DNA of 64,000 nucleotides from an uncultured Rhizobiaceae group bacterium (lineage in GTDB: Bacteria > Pseudomonadota > Alphaproteobacteria > Rhizobiales > Rhizobiaceae). The stretch lies in the NCBI GenBank assembly GCA_947501445.1, contig CANMVS010000004.1:1-64000 (forward strand), in the 5' to 3' direction. Of this stretch, positions 44,329 through 53,812 are shown piece by piece (the first letter of the stretch is position 1; every line of letters begins with the position of its first letter). A program made the position numbers and the translations under genes. The notes below the pieces were generated by a model. It ran no database searches. It saw only the letters and a program-made list of their open reading frames with translations, and was not told the DNA's origin.

Positions 44329-45369
44329 ATGGACGCCCCGACACTGCTCAACTTTCCACTGCCGATGATGACCGCACTCCTTTGCGCCATGATCGCCGTG
44401 CTGGTCTGGCGGCTGGAAATCGGGGTCACCCGAGCAAACCTGTTGTTCTCGGCACTCTTCGGATTTTGCGCCGTCGAATCGCTTCTGGTGGGATTACGGT
44501 TTGGATACGGCGTCGATACGGTGATCCCGCTGCAACGGGCGCTGCCATTTTTTCTCGGGCCAACGATGTATCTGGGCTTTGCCTCGATGTCGGTCGGGAA
44601 ACGCCAATTCCCAAAACACCTGATGATTCACCTTGGAGCCCCGGTCATCGCCATTTGTCTGTTCTGGCTGCTGGCTGATAACCTGCGTAATCTCGATTGG
44701 GCGATCAGTGCCAGCTATCTGTTTTATATCGCGGCCCTATACCTGTTGTGGCGAAAGGGTCCGGACGCGCTGACCCACGCCAGGATTGACGTTACAAGCA
44801 GCATATCCAACTGGATCGTGCGGGGGATGGGTCTGCTCATCTTCATCTTGCTTCTGGACACGGCGATTGCACTTGATTTTGCAACGAACCAGGGCGCCAA
44901 CGCATCAACATTGATCTCCTATGGCACAATTCCGTTGATCATCCTTCTGCTGGCGATGGTCATTACCCTCCCGTCATTGCTTGCCCGCTCAGTAAAGGGC
45001 GCGCAGCCGGCTGGCGCGCCGGACTTCAGGATCGAGACAAGCGTGCGAGCACTGATGGAGAAGGATCAGTTGTTTCTGGATCCGGACCTCACGGTTCAGC
45101 GGCTCGCCCGACGTCTTCACATCCCGGCGCGCAATCTGTCAGGTGCAATCAACAGAATACGGCAAATGAACGTCTCACAATATGTCAACGAATTTCGCCT
45201 CTCGCACGCGGCACAATTGCTTGTCGGCAGTGATGAAAGTGTCACCAGGATCGCCGAGCAATCCGGGTTCATGTCGCGTTCAAACTTCTATCGTGAATTT
45301 CAGCGGGTCTATGGTCAGTCGCCCACCGGGTACCGGAAATCTGCAAAAAGTTCAGACAGGCCCGGATAG
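44329..45369 (+). CDS. Membrane-bound AraC-family transcriptional regulator
   Basis: A 346-residue protein with six or seven membrane helices in the N-terminal ~220 residues and an AraC DNA-binding domain (about 245-340) at the C-terminus, including Glu-Phe-Arg-Leu-Ser-His-Ala and Gly-Phe-Met-Ser-Arg-Ser-Asn-Phe-Tyr-Arg-Glu-Phe. This design couples a membrane sensor to DNA binding without a phosphorelay. ATG 44329 has GAGGA just upstream; the frame is open to 44254. The divergent secreted hydrolase is the likely target. Confidence 0.85.
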   Translation: MDAPTLLNFPLPMMTALLCAMIAVLVWRLEIGVTRANLLFSALFGFCAVESLLVGLRFGYGVDTVIPLQRALPFFLGPTMYLGFASMSVGKRQFPKHLMIHLGAPVIAICLFWLLADNLRNLDWAISASYLFYIAALYLLWRKGPDALTHARIDVTSSISNWIVRGMGLLIFILLLDTAIALDFATNQGANASTLISYGTIPLIILLLAMVITLPSLLARSVKGAQPAGAPDFRIETSVRALMEKDQLFLDPDLTVQRLARRLHIPARNLSGAINRIRQMNVSQYVNEFRLSHAAQLLVGSDESVTRIAEQSGFMSRSNFYREFQRVYGQSPTGYRKSAKSSDRPG

Positions 45370-45553
45370 CGCGCTGCGCTGACAGCGACACTGTTTTATG
45401 GTAGGCCGATGCGTGTGCCCATGGGGTCGTCACGCCCTTGATATGCCGCGCAAACGACAATGAAACCCAGGCTGTTTGCGCCAGCAGTTAAGCCAGCGAC
45501 GCGTCCGATTTAAGACGACTGCCGCCCTTGCAAATAATTGGAGGAGCCGTTCG

Positions 45554-47071
45554 TTGCCCAATACAGCCAGGCAAAACCGGTTTGACGCATTGACGGCGCA
45601 ACAGGTCAGCAATCTTGGCTCAATTGGTGCCGTCAGACATCAGCTTGCCAGCGCTTTTCAAAGCGCCAGGCAAAGGGGCTCGAAACGGGGTCCGTTGATC
45701 GGCCATTCAATTATACAGAACCGGCTGTCGCAAATTCCCGATTGCCTGAACGCGGATTTCGAACGTGCACCTGTTAAACTGGGCCTGTCACAGCCTGTTG
45801 GCCGCTCCATGTGGATGCAGGCTGCCAGCCACGGTGGTCGTCACGCACGCTATGAATTGCCGGATGGAGATCTGATTGTTCTCGATTGCGATGTGTTGAT
45901 CCGCTCGGCCCTGTATTTGTATTTTGGAGCACTGGGCAAGGGTGAACTGGATGGACGTGTCGCCCAGGCATTTACGCTCACCTATGCCGCAATTTTGCCG
46001 GGCTCGGCGATACCCTTTCAGGATCAGATCCTGATTCAGATATTGAACCATACAAACAGCCGCGCACTGTTTCTGGAGTGCCTCAATACACTCCTGGATT
46101 TTGTGGCCCTGCATGAAGCAGGCCATGTCTATTGTGACCGAAGTGGCCGTTCACATGCATTTTTTCGGGTTGAAATGAGTGATCATGATGATAGCGCGGA
46201 TCGTTCCAATGGCGTGCGTTATCACGCATTTTATCGTGATCCGTGGCAAGCCGGAGAAACGATCAAACTCGGCAGCGCCATAAGCCGGGCGCAATGTGAC
46301 GAGTTGTTTTGCGATGCTTTTGCGCTGGTCTCGCGGTCTATCATGGATGCATCGGGCACCTTCACATTGCCTGTCCTGGATGCATTGACACTGCGCCTGT
46401 TGGCGCTGTCCGGTTTCTTCCTGCTGGAGGATATGTCGAACGTCCATGGCCCGGGACCAACGGCTTCTGTCAATATTGGCCGGTTGAAAATGGCAAACCG
46501 CAATGTTCCACCCAATCAGCCGCTGGAGCAGCAACCCGGCTACAATAAAACCCACCCCTCGCCACTGGAGCGATTTACCTCATCCTACATACATGCCGGT
46601 TGGATCTGTAAAGATGCAGGCGTTGACCGGGACCCGCTGTGCCCTGACGGTGATGACACATTATTTGCACAGGTCCAGGCCAGTTGGAGGAACGAAACAA
46701 GGCTGTTCATGGACATCACAATAGATGGCATACGAAACACTTCATCACAGCCCTATGCCCATCTGGCGGAACAGGTTGATACATTGTGCGATCATCTGGA
46801 GATTGAAAAACCGCACACGTCCGGTGCCTTGAAAGCCCTGGCGCTGGTGGCGCTTGTGCCACACTTTCGCCAGATGCTAAGGCAGGACGATCACCTTGAT
46901 AAACAGACCGCCATGGTACTTGACCGGCTTGCCGAAAAAAATGCTTTTGACCGCCTGCCCGACAATTGTGCGCTCGGTGTCCTGATACAGCGCCTTTGTC
47001 TGGTTTTGAGTGATCCGTTGAAGACAATGGACATGCTTCAGGCATCGCAGGGAAATTCAGCAGAGGTTTGA
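45554..47071 (+). CDS. Predicted zinc metallopeptidase (HEAGH protein) of unknown family
   Basis: A 505-residue soluble protein with no signal peptide. It has a zincin motif, His187-Glu-Ala-Gly-His191, in a helix (Leu-Asp-Phe-Val-Ala-Leu before it), and about 58 residues later a Cys-Asp-Glu250-Leu-Phe-Cys-Asp-Ala-Phe-Ala helix that can give the third ligand, the gluzincin arrangement also seen in ImmA/IrrE and Lit-type proteases. I do not recognise the rest. The TTG start at 45554 is decided by the GGAGGAG at 45540-45546; an earlier TTG (45476) lacks one. The next gene, a small wHTH-like protein, starts 3 bp after its stop, so they act together. Confidence 0.75.
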   Translation: MPNTARQNRFDALTAQQVSNLGSIGAVRHQLASAFQSARQRGSKRGPLIGHSIIQNRLSQIPDCLNADFERAPVKLGLSQPVGRSMWMQAASHGGRHARYELPDGDLIVLDCDVLIRSALYLYFGALGKGELDGRVAQAFTLTYAAILPGSAIPFQDQILIQILNHTNSRALFLECLNTLLDFVALHEAGHVYCDRSGRSHAFFRVEMSDHDDSADRSNGVRYHAFYRDPWQAGETIKLGSAISRAQCDELFCDAFALVSRSIMDASGTFTLPVLDALTLRLLALSGFFLLEDMSNVHGPGPTASVNIGRLKMANRNVPPNQPLEQQPGYNKTHPSPLERFTSSYIHAGWICKDAGVDRDPLCPDGDDTLFAQVQASWRNETRLFMDITIDGIRNTSSQPYAHLAEQVDTLCDHLEIEKPHTSGALKALALVALVPHFRQMLRQDDHLDKQTAMVLDRLAEKNAFDRLPDNCALGVLIQRLCLVLSDPLKTMDMLQASQGNSAEV

Positions 47072-47073
47072 TA

Positions 47074-47523
47074 ATGATCGATTTTGAAACTGAACAAGAC
47101 ATTCGCGCCATCGCAGGCACACGCATCATGCAATTCGAGGATTGGGCAACCGCCTCCAATGAAGCTGACAGTTTCGCCGAAATTCCATGGCTGGATATTG
47201 TTACCGCTGCCTCGCTCGCACTGATGGCCGTGAGCAAGCACCTGGAAGCAGCCGATGATGTCGTTGATCGGCTTTCGCGGCTTTACAACTGGCTGGTAAA
47301 GAAACAGCCGGAAGAAAAACCCCCGCAAACCACTTTGTCTGAGCGGGTGATTGTGCTGTTGGCTGACCAGCTCGCCCGCCACAAGACCGGATTAACGCTT
47401 GAAGAATTGGCTGAGCGAACGCTGGAGCCCGTCCCAGCATTGGCAGAAGAACTCAACCGTCTGCAAAAATTGTCCATAGCGGTTGAGGAACGTTCAATCT
47501 GGATACTGAAAACAAGACAATAG
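47074..47523 (+). CDS. Small helical protein with predicted C-terminal wHTH, zincin partner
   Basis: A 149-residue acidic protein. The first ~85 residues are helical; the last ~60 (from Ser-Glu-Arg-Val-Ile-Val-Leu-Leu) look like a winged helix: a three-helix Leu/Glu pattern with Gly-Leu-Thr-Leu-Glu-Glu-Leu-Ala-Glu-Arg-Thr-Leu-Glu-Pro-Val-Pro and an Ile-Ala-Val-Glu-Glu-Arg-Ser-Ile-Trp-Ile-Leu wing. ATG 47074 has AGAGG 7 nt upstream and lies inside the end of the peptidase gene region, so they are co-translated. A regulator, adaptor or substrate of the peptidase is possible; none is shown. Confidence 0.65.
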   Translation: MIDFETEQDIRAIAGTRIMQFEDWATASNEADSFAEIPWLDIVTAASLALMAVSKHLEAADDVVDRLSRLYNWLVKKQPEEKPPQTTLSERVIVLLADQLARHKTGLTLEELAERTLEPVPALAEELNRLQKLSIAVEERSIWILKTRQ

Positions 47524-47579
47524 AAACGTCCTGACCAAAATTGTGCGTCTTTCCGCATTCGGCCTTCCGAATATGCGCC

Positions 47580-48578
47580 TCAGCTCCCATCACGCATTTC
47601 GGTCAAAATATCTGCGGCAATTTCAAATGATCGAACCCTTACCGCATGATCATGGATCATGCCGGTAACCATCAGCTCATCGGGCTGGTATTCATCAACA
47701 AGCGCACGCAGTTGCTGGCGAACCGTATCCGGCGCGCCAGACGCTGAGCAGGACAGCGCCTGTTTTACCCGCGCCATGACAGGTGCTGGAATTTCCGCAT
47801 CCACATCTTTCACCGGAAGTGGAAGCAGGCCCGGATTGCCGGTCTGCAATCGGGCAAAGGCAAGCAATTGCGACGAACGCAGATAGGCTGCCTGCGCATC
47901 ACTTTCAGCGGCGCAGACCCCTGCCGCAATCATCACATGTGGCTTGTCGAGGGTTTGCGAGGGACGAAAGGTGCTGCGATAGACCGATAGTGCCTCACGC
48001 AGCATGGCCGGGGCAAAATGCGAAGCAAACGCATAGGGCAACCCAAGAAAGGCCGCGAGCTGTGCACCATAAAGGCTCGATCCAAGGATCCAGACCGGCA
48101 CATGGGTGCCAACACCCGGTATGGCCCGCACGGCAGCCCCTTCGGGCATATCGCCAAAATATCCGATCAATTCCTGAACATCCTGCGGAAAACTGTCTTC
48201 CGGCGCCATGTGACGACGCAGCGCACGGGCGGTGGCCATGTCTGTTCCGGGTGCCCGGCCAAGCCCCAGATCAATGCGTCCGGGGTAAAGCGTTGCAAGC
48301 GTGCCAAATGCCTCAGCCACCATCAGCGGCGCATGATTGGGCAACATGATCCCGCCTGCGCCTATGCGCATGGTGGCTGTGCTTGCCGCCACATGACCAA
48401 TCACCACTGCCGTCGCGGCACTGGCTATGCCAGGCATATTGTGATGTTCGGCCAACCAGTAGCGATGATAACCGGCCTTTTCGGCAGCGCGCGCCAGATC
48501 AACCGTATTGGCCAAAGCATCAGCTGGTGTCTTGCCTTGCGGTACGGGCGATAAATCAAGGAGGGAGAATTGCTGCAT
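47580..48578 (-). CDS. Luciferase-like (LLM) monooxygenase, YhbW-like
   Basis: A 332-residue flavin-dependent monooxygenase of the bacterial-luciferase type: Ser-Leu-Leu-Asp-Leu-Ser-Pro-Val at the N-terminus, Tyr-Trp-Leu-Ala-Glu-His-His-Asn-Met near 45, [14 protein letters not shown] near 78, and [13 protein letters not shown]. It belongs to the MsnO8/YhbW group. Substrate unknown. Single gene, convergent with the zincin pair; AGGATC site before the ATG. Confidence 0.88.
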   Translation of the reverse strand: MQQFSLLDLSPVPQGKTPADALANTVDLARAAEKAGYHRYWLAEHHNMPGIASAATAVVIGHVAASTATMRIGAGGIMLPNHAPLMVAEAFGTLATLYPGRIDLGLGRAPGTDMATARALRRHMAPEDSFPQDVQELIGYFGDMPEGAAVRAIPGVGTHVPVWILGSSLYGAQLAAFLGLPYAFASHFAPAMLREALSVYRSTFRPSQTLDKPHVMIAAGVCAAESDAQAAYLRSSQLLAFARLQTGNPGLLPLPVKDVDAEIPAPVMARVKQALSCSASGAPDTVRQQLRALVDEYQPDELMVTGMIHDHAVRVRSFEIAADILTEMRDGS

Positions 48579-48730
48579 GGTCGATCCTGTTTGGTGAGCG
48601 ATGCGCCAGAGCGGAACCGTTCAGAGCCTACCGTAGTAACAGTTGATCGCACGGATTTGCCTGCCAATACAAGCATGCAATTTCGGAGTCCCTCATACTG
48701 CGGAACCCATTTCCCAAAACCAATCATTAT

Positions 48731-49915
48731 TTATTTTTGATATGCTGGGCCACAAATCGCATCCATATTGATAAAATCACAGGGCTTTTCGTGAACCGGT
48801 GTAATATTTTCGGGTATCGGCTTTTTCAATTGTTTTTCGATAAACTCAAGAACTACGTTTTCCGACGCTATATAGTTGGCAAATTCGCGGCTTCGGTGGG
48901 ATTGTGTATGCTGGTTCATGCCGCAAATTTTTTCCAATCCCGGAGGACAATTCAATATTACTCCGTATTTGGGGGCCTCGTCGCCAGGGCCACATTCCAT
49001 TTTGCGCGATGGTTTCCACTCGATGAGTGGCTTGCATCGCTTGTCAAAACGAGTCATCTGCTTATCAAGCGACTCGCAGCGAGAAACAGCTGGATTGCCT
49101 TTTTCTTCTGCACGATATCTGTAATACGGACAAGAAACAGCACATCCTATTCTTTGGGAAGCCAATGCGGCGGGGAAAACCTGCATTTGGACATCGTCAT
49201 TCCCCGAGAAAGGGTACTCGTCGGGGTGCCCAAAGGGATCACATTGAAAGGCAAAGACCAATGCCCTCAAACTTGGGTTTTTGCCAGGATCCAAACCAAG
49301 TTGCTTGTCATGCTGCCGTCGCATTTGGCTGTTCCATTTTCGCTGCATCTCACGATGTTTTCGCTCACCACCCCATTGCGGTTTCAATTTACATCCAGAA
49401 GATTTGCAGAGACGGGTCCTGCGTCTGCCATTGAAAGCAGGAGCAGTCGCGATAACACCATTGAACAGACCAGGGTTCCATTTCTTGATCAACAGTGATG
49501 CCCAACCACCTGCAGATTGACCACCAACAAAGATGTTCTGGGGTTGGTATCCATCTTCGACTGCATTTGTGATCGCATAGATTATTTCATTGGTACGCTC
49601 ACAGACCCACACGTTACCCACACACTTGTTTGTTGCGAATGTGCCCCTTGAGGTTTTTGAACAAGGCGTTTCAACTCTGATTCTTTTGCCAATTACTTCT
49701 TTGCCGTTGATATCCCTCAGCCAACGCGGCCATCGCGGCCACAAATTGAACCACCGCCCGTAACAATCATTTCCTTCACCATCGGCTGATCCATGGTTAA
49801 AGATTATCAGGATATCGTCTTTGGGCTCAGCATTCACCCGTGAATTGGGCACTAAAATACAGACAATCAGCGCCAAATAAATGAATGAAAGACGTTTAAT
49901 GACAACGCAAAGCAT
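48731..49915 (-). CDS. Secreted, cysteine-rich alpha/beta hydrolase
   Basis: A 394-residue protein with a Sec signal (about 1-29, Arg-Val-Asn-Ala) and about 16 cysteines in the mature part, unusual for a bacterial protein and implying several disulfides. A nucleophile elbow Gly-Gly-Gln-Ser-Ala-Gly-Gly lies near residue 135, after an Ile-Phe-Asn-His-Gly-Ser oxyanion region, so an esterase or lipase is likely. A His-Thr-Gln-Ser-His-Arg-Ser stretch near 340 could hold the catalytic His. I do not recognise the family. Third gene of a minus-strand set with the exported protein and lipoprotein upstream. Confidence 0.7.
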   Translation of the reverse strand: MLCVVIKRLSFIYLALIVCILVPNSRVNAEPKDDILIIFNHGSADGEGNDCYGRWFNLWPRWPRWLRDINGKEVIGKRIRVETPCSKTSRGTFATNKCVGNVWVCERTNEIIYAITNAVEDGYQPQNIFVGGQSAGGWASLLIKKWNPGLFNGVIATAPAFNGRRRTRLCKSSGCKLKPQWGGERKHREMQRKWNSQMRRQHDKQLGLDPGKNPSLRALVFAFQCDPFGHPDEYPFSGNDDVQMQVFPAALASQRIGCAVSCPYYRYRAEEKGNPAVSRCESLDKQMTRFDKRCKPLIEWKPSRKMECGPGDEAPKYGVILNCPPGLEKICGMNQHTQSHRSREFANYIASENVVLEFIEKQLKKPIPENITPVHEKPCDFINMDAICGPAYQK

Positions 49916-49975
49916 TGCTACACCCCCAATTTACCTAACAGGCCGGACTTCGTGGCATCGGACATATTTCAATCG

Positions 49976-50464
49976 CTATTGCTGTGGAAGTCCAATAATT
50001 TTGTATTCAAAGTTCTTTTCGGAATTGACGCCAATCTCAGACAGATCCCGAACTGACAGGTCAAATTTCAGCTCGCCGGCGTCAGTTTCTGTAGGCGATA
50101 TCTCGACTAAAAGTGGTGCTTGAAGCATCACACCACCACCGCCGGACCCACCTAGTTCAGGGCACCCCACTGGGAAAATACATTGTTGCCTCGGGGGATC
50201 ACCCCAACAAATTGGTGTACAAAGGGATCCTGCTCTCGCGCCTGCAATTGCGCCAGACAACCCCATAACAGCCCCTGAGCGGGACGTTAGAAAGTTAAGA
50301 TTGAGGTCTTCCGTTGAACCGGAATTTTCCAACGCATCCGGGAGACTGACTGCAACCGGATACTGCGGGTTGGCCAGGTCGATTGTAGCCTCCAACTCCT
50401 GCGATCCGGCAGAACCGGCATATACGTATGTTACAAGTATTGCATAATAGATTGCTCTCATCAT
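49976..50464 (-). CDS. Small exported protein of the secreted cassette
   Basis: A 162-residue protein with a signal-like N-terminus (Met-Met-Arg-Ala, hydrophobic to about residue 17), a middle Cys block (Cys-Thr-Pro-Ile-Cys-Trp-Gly ... Cys-Ile-Phe-Pro-Val-Gly-Cys) and a Gly-rich linker before a beta-like C-terminus. ATG 50464 is preferred because the upstream open residues hide the signal. It overlaps or abuts the upstream lipoprotein gene by 17 bp and lies 60 bp before the hydrolase. Function unknown. Confidence 0.6.
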   Translation of the reverse strand: MMRAIYYAILVTYVYAGSAGSQELEATIDLANPQYPVAVSLPDALENSGSTEDLNLNFLTSRSGAVMGLSGAIAGARAGSLCTPICWGDPPRQQCIFPVGCPELGGSGGGGVMLQAPLLVEISPTETDAGELKFDLSVRDLSEIGVNSEKNFEYKIIGLPQQ

Positions 50465-50480
50465 GTCATTCAGCTCCGTG

Positions 50481-51539
50481 CTATTGATTGTTGAAAGAAT
50501 ACTCCGGACCATCCCAACCTATCACCACCGGTCGTTGAAATTTGTTGGCATAAGTCAAGCCGGTTGCATCCCAAGCCTGGAACTGCACCGATTCACCACT
50601 AGTGCTGTCGGACAGCATTTTATTGACATCTGTTTGAAGTGTCGCAACCTGCTGTGCCAATGCTGCGCTGTCGTTATTTTGGTCTGATCCCACCGACACA
50701 ACAACACCGCTCAGTGATGGACCTGACGACTTTCCTCCGACCGGTGCCTGTGATGTGCGCTTAAGACCGGCTGAAATTATTTTTGCATTGCGATACGTGT
50801 AGTTGATTTGCCGTGTCAGGTAGACCCTAGTGACGACTGAAACTCCACACACACGTCCAGCACTACACGCTTTCACGTTCCGCCCACGTTTGAGTGCAAT
50901 TAGTCTGTTGAGCTCTATACGACCCAACTCGGTGTAGGTTGGCAAAATTTTGGGAAGCTCATCGAGATGTATTTTGTCCCGGACACTCACTTTCGGCACG
51001 TAGTAGGTACGAACGTCGTTGAAATTTAAAGTTACCGTTGTCCGCGAGCCGCCGGCGATCCCAATTGCTATTAGTGCTTTTGTCAATCCAAATGCACCTG
51101 TGAATCCAGCATCGGCAGAAACGGCGGGAAAGGCAGCAATCGGTAGTGATTTTGCAAGGTCACTTTCCCTCAGGTCGCCTCTTGTGGCCAAATTCGTCGT
51201 GCTACCTCTCGTGGGTGGTATATCGCTATTTGTCGCCACTTTACCGGCATCCACAGTCGTATTCGAAAAAACTATCCTACTCTTCATGAAGATATCAGCG
51301 TCATGCCGTAACCAGTCTATTGTTGTGAGATAAACGGTCTCGGTATCGTTTATATTTTTGTTCGATTGGGACCACATATATACATCACCAATTTGAAATT
51401 CTTCCCTCGGCGGATACACGGGAAAAATGCCGACTTTTCTGGCTGATTTCGCATATTGAAACGGCAGGTTGTTCTGCATGCCCTGCCCGCATCCGACCAA
51501 TATTGCCAGAAACACCACGATACAGATATATTTGTACAT
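50481..51539 (-). CDS. Lipoprotein of the secreted cassette
   Basis: A 352-residue lipoprotein: Met-Tyr-Lys-Tyr, hydrophobic segment, lipobox Leu-Val-Gly-Cys17. The mature part has no recognised domain; a Gly-rich hydrophobic patch (Ile-Ala-Ile-Gly-Ile-Ala-Gly-Gly) near 160 and a Gln/Asp/Ser-rich C-terminal coil near 310 are visible. GGGGGAGG precedes the ATG. It heads the cassette with the small exported protein and the disulfide-rich hydrolase, which share the envelope location. Confidence 0.65.
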   Translation of the reverse strand: MYKYICIVVFLAILVGCGQGMQNNLPFQYAKSARKVGIFPVYPPREEFQIGDVYMWSQSNKNINDTETVYLTTIDWLRHDADIFMKSRIVFSNTTVDAGKVATNSDIPPTRGSTTNLATRGDLRESDLAKSLPIAAFPAVSADAGFTGAFGLTKALIAIGIAGGSRTTVTLNFNDVRTYYVPKVSVRDKIHLDELPKILPTYTELGRIELNRLIALKRGRNVKACSAGRVCGVSVVTRVYLTRQINYTYRNAKIISAGLKRTSQAPVGGKSSGPSLSGVVVSVGSDQNNDSAALAQQVATLQTDVNKMLSDSTSGESVQFQAWDATGLTYANKFQRPVVIGWDGPEYSFNNQ

Positions 51540-51976
51540 GCCCTCCCCCTCAACAACGCAATAATTACCGCCCTCATTCCAAAACGATCCATATTATGTG
51601 TTGAAGTTAGACGGGAACGTTTTGCATGTATGTGAGTGACTTCACATATGGGCTCTCACACACGCAGTTGGATCAACCATACACTGAATATTCAGGCGCC
51701 AATTCAAAAGTCGAGGTGATTGTTTTTTCTGTTGGAGCAATTCAGGTTTTGACGGAATCGGCAAAACCTGAATGCATCAACAAAATCAATGGCCGACACC
51801 GTTGTCCTATTTCTGACAAAACGTGGAACTGTCTAGATGCAATGCTCGGAAGGTTTAAGCCATTGAATTCAATAATAGTTGCGGTTGATACCTTGGCTAC
51901 CCAGTAGGCTTTCACCGTAACTACCTCACCGGATTGGTTCGGTACCAGCATAACCTTGAGCAATCAGATTTATCCC
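51540..51976. other. Intergenic region with repeat copy C
   Basis: About 440 bp between the lipoprotein start and the LysR stop. It holds one copy of the dispersed repeat and otherwise no recognisable gene; the 93-codon frame at 51626-51907 is mostly repeat sequence. The promoter of the lipoprotein cassette should lie near 51550-51620. Confidence 0.5.
51735..51837 (+). repeat. Dispersed two-hairpin repeat, copy C
   Basis: Full-length copy: GGAGCAATTC start, perfect hairpin 1 (51741-51751 / 51762-51772), shared linker TGCATCAACAAAATC, and the second block with hairpin 2 damaged by substitutions (CCTATTTC / GGAACTG). It ends GTCTAGA. Unlike the other copies, it is not at the 3' end of a gene on its own strand. 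Confidence 0.8.
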
Positions 51977-52897
51977 TCACACCCCCAATTCATCCCTGCA
52001 CCGTTTGCATACTTTTGTCAGCTCCGAAAGCAGCTCATCACACAGCAGTTGCGCTGCCGGGGACAGTGGGGTCGAGGCTGGCTCGATCAGGACGTAGTCG
52101 ACGCCCATGGCGGGGTTTGCGATGGGGTGGAGGTTGCGTTGGCCTGAATCGATATCATCGATGACCAGGCAGCCGGGGAGGATCGTCGTCCAATCGCTGC
52201 GGGCGACGAGGTCAAGGGTGGCCATCATGGCGTCAAGTTCCATGATGGCTTTGGTGGGGATGTTGTAGGTCTTGATACAGGTGTCGATTTTTGCCCGTCG
52301 GGCATTGTCGGGACCGGGCAGCACCAGTTTCAATGGTTCGACCGTTGTAAGGTCAATGGGAGAGAGGTTTTCGCGCTGCAGATTGGGCGCGGTGACGAAG
52401 ACTTCGACGTCGCTGGCCAGGTGCGTTGTCTTCAGGCCGGGGTAGGATTGTGTTGGTGGCACCAGGGCGAAATCCAGCCGGCCGGCCGCAACACCGGCGC
52501 TGAGCTGAGCGCTATAGGCCTCTTCCATCCTGATATCAACATCGGGATAGCGGTCAGCGAAATTACGCAACACAGGCGCGATGACTGTGCGGGTTGTGGT
52601 GGGCATGAAACCGGCAGAGACAGAACCGGTAATGCGATCTTCAAGCATCGCCAGATCCGACTTGATACCACCCATTTCACGCAAGACCCGGGTGGCCCGC
52701 TGATAGGCCAGTTCACCGGCGCGGGTTGGCATGACACCCGAGGGTGAACGGTCAAACAGGCGAACCTGCAGACTTTCCTCAAGCGCCTTGATCTGCATGC
52801 TGATACCCGATTGGGTGGCGTGCACCCGCTGGGCGGCCGTGGTGAAGGAGCCTTCTTCATAGACGGCAACCAAAAATCTCAACTGGCGTAGGCGCAT
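51977..52897 (-). CDS. LysR-family regulator of the second TTT locus
   Basis: A 306-residue LysR protein of the CysB/CbbR-like group: Met-Arg-Leu-Arg-Gln-Leu-Arg-Phe start, HTH near 18-60 (Ala-Thr-Gln-Ser-Gly-Ile-Ser-Met-Gln-Ile-Lys-Ala-Leu-Glu) and an effector domain from 90. ATG 52897 with CAGGAAAT upstream gives the normal N-terminus; the frame is open to 52966. It is divergent from the AhpD-like gene and the TTT operon and probably controls them. Confidence 0.88.
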   Translation of the reverse strand: MRLRQLRFLVAVYEEGSFTTAAQRVHATQSGISMQIKALEESLQVRLFDRSPSGVMPTRAGELAYQRATRVLREMGGIKSDLAMLEDRITGSVSAGFMPTTTRTVIAPVLRNFADRYPDVDIRMEEAYSAQLSAGVAAGRLDFALVPPTQSYPGLKTTHLASDVEVFVTAPNLQRENLSPIDLTTVEPLKLVLPGPDNARRAKIDTCIKTYNIPTKAIMELDAMMATLDLVARSDWTTILPGCLVIDDIDSGQRNLHPIANPAMGVDYVLIEPASTPLSPAAQLLCDELLSELTKVCKRCRDELGV

Positions 52898-53170
52898 ATG
52901 ATTTCCTGATGGATAATTTAAAAACAGATCAGTCAGGATGATTGCCCTAGTGACGGTTGTTGTCAAGCAAAAGCACAGCCGCCCGACCGGTGGTTCGCGC
53001 CAAAAAAACGCTCAAAACACCACAAATCAAGGAGCAATCAGCTGTGTTGATGCGGACCATACCGACAAATGATTTGCGGACGGACAGCGCGGGTCTCATT
53101 CTTATCGATGATCGATAAATTCATAATGCAGACGGCGGACCGAAGCACCGGATTGGAGAACCATCTGACA

Positions 53171-53746
53171 ATGCCACATATTGAACCATTGACACTGGAT
53201 GAATCGGATGCCGCAAAAGCGGATATCGAGTGGCTCGCCTCCTCGACAGGCTTCACCGCCAATTCAATGCTGACGCTCGCCCGGCGACCGGAAATCGCCC
53301 GGGCCGCACTCGGCCTCATTCGGGCGGTGGTGCGTAATCCGGATGGCACGGTCGACCCGGCGCTGCGCTGGATGGTGGCCCATGTGACAAGCCGGGCCAA
53401 TGGCTGTGTCTATTGTTCAGCGCATACATTCAAAAATGGCGCCGACAACGGGGTTTCGGACGAAAAGCTCGAAGCCATCTGGCAATTTGAGGACAGCACG
53501 CTTTTTTCCGACGCCGAAAAAGCCGCCCTGCGCGTGGCGATTACCGGCGGCCAGTGCCCTGCCTATGCCACGCCGGAAGATATGCGGGAACTGAAAAAGC
53601 ACTTCAATGCGGAACAGATTGTCGAAATAGGGGCTGTCATTGCCCTTTTCGGCTTCAACAACCGATGGAATGCCTTCAACGCCACCGAGGTTGAGCCCAG
53701 CGTTACGGATTTTGTCAAAGACAAGCCGCATTGGGCACCGGAATAG
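53171..53746 (+). CDS. Carboxymuconolactone decarboxylase/AhpD-like protein
   Basis: A 191-residue all-helical protein of the AhpD/CMD superfamily. The redox motif Cys79-Val-Tyr-Cys82-Ser-Ala-His85 fits the AhpD-type thiol-disulfide site, so peroxidase or oxidoreductase activity is more likely than lactone decarboxylation. ATG 53171 is preferred; the frame is open to 53069 but the added residues are not family-like. First gene of the plus-strand set that leads into TctC, B and A. Confidence 0.78.
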   Translation: MPHIEPLTLDESDAAKADIEWLASSTGFTANSMLTLARRPEIARAALGLIRAVVRNPDGTVDPALRWMVAHVTSRANGCVYCSAHTFKNGADNGVSDEKLEAIWQFEDSTLFSDAEKAALRVAITGGQCPAYATPEDMRELKKHFNAEQIVEIGAVIALFGFNNRWNAFNATEVEPSVTDFVKDKPHWAPE

Positions 53747-53812
53747 CGCACATAAACATCAACGAACTGATAGGCAAAATATCAGCAAAACAGCCAATAG
53801 GGAGGAAGATCA

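Noticed and set aside
51626-51907. 93-codon plus-strand frame
   Set aside because: Mostly repeat copy C read in one frame; the same peptide appears antisense at copy B, showing it is repeat-derived.
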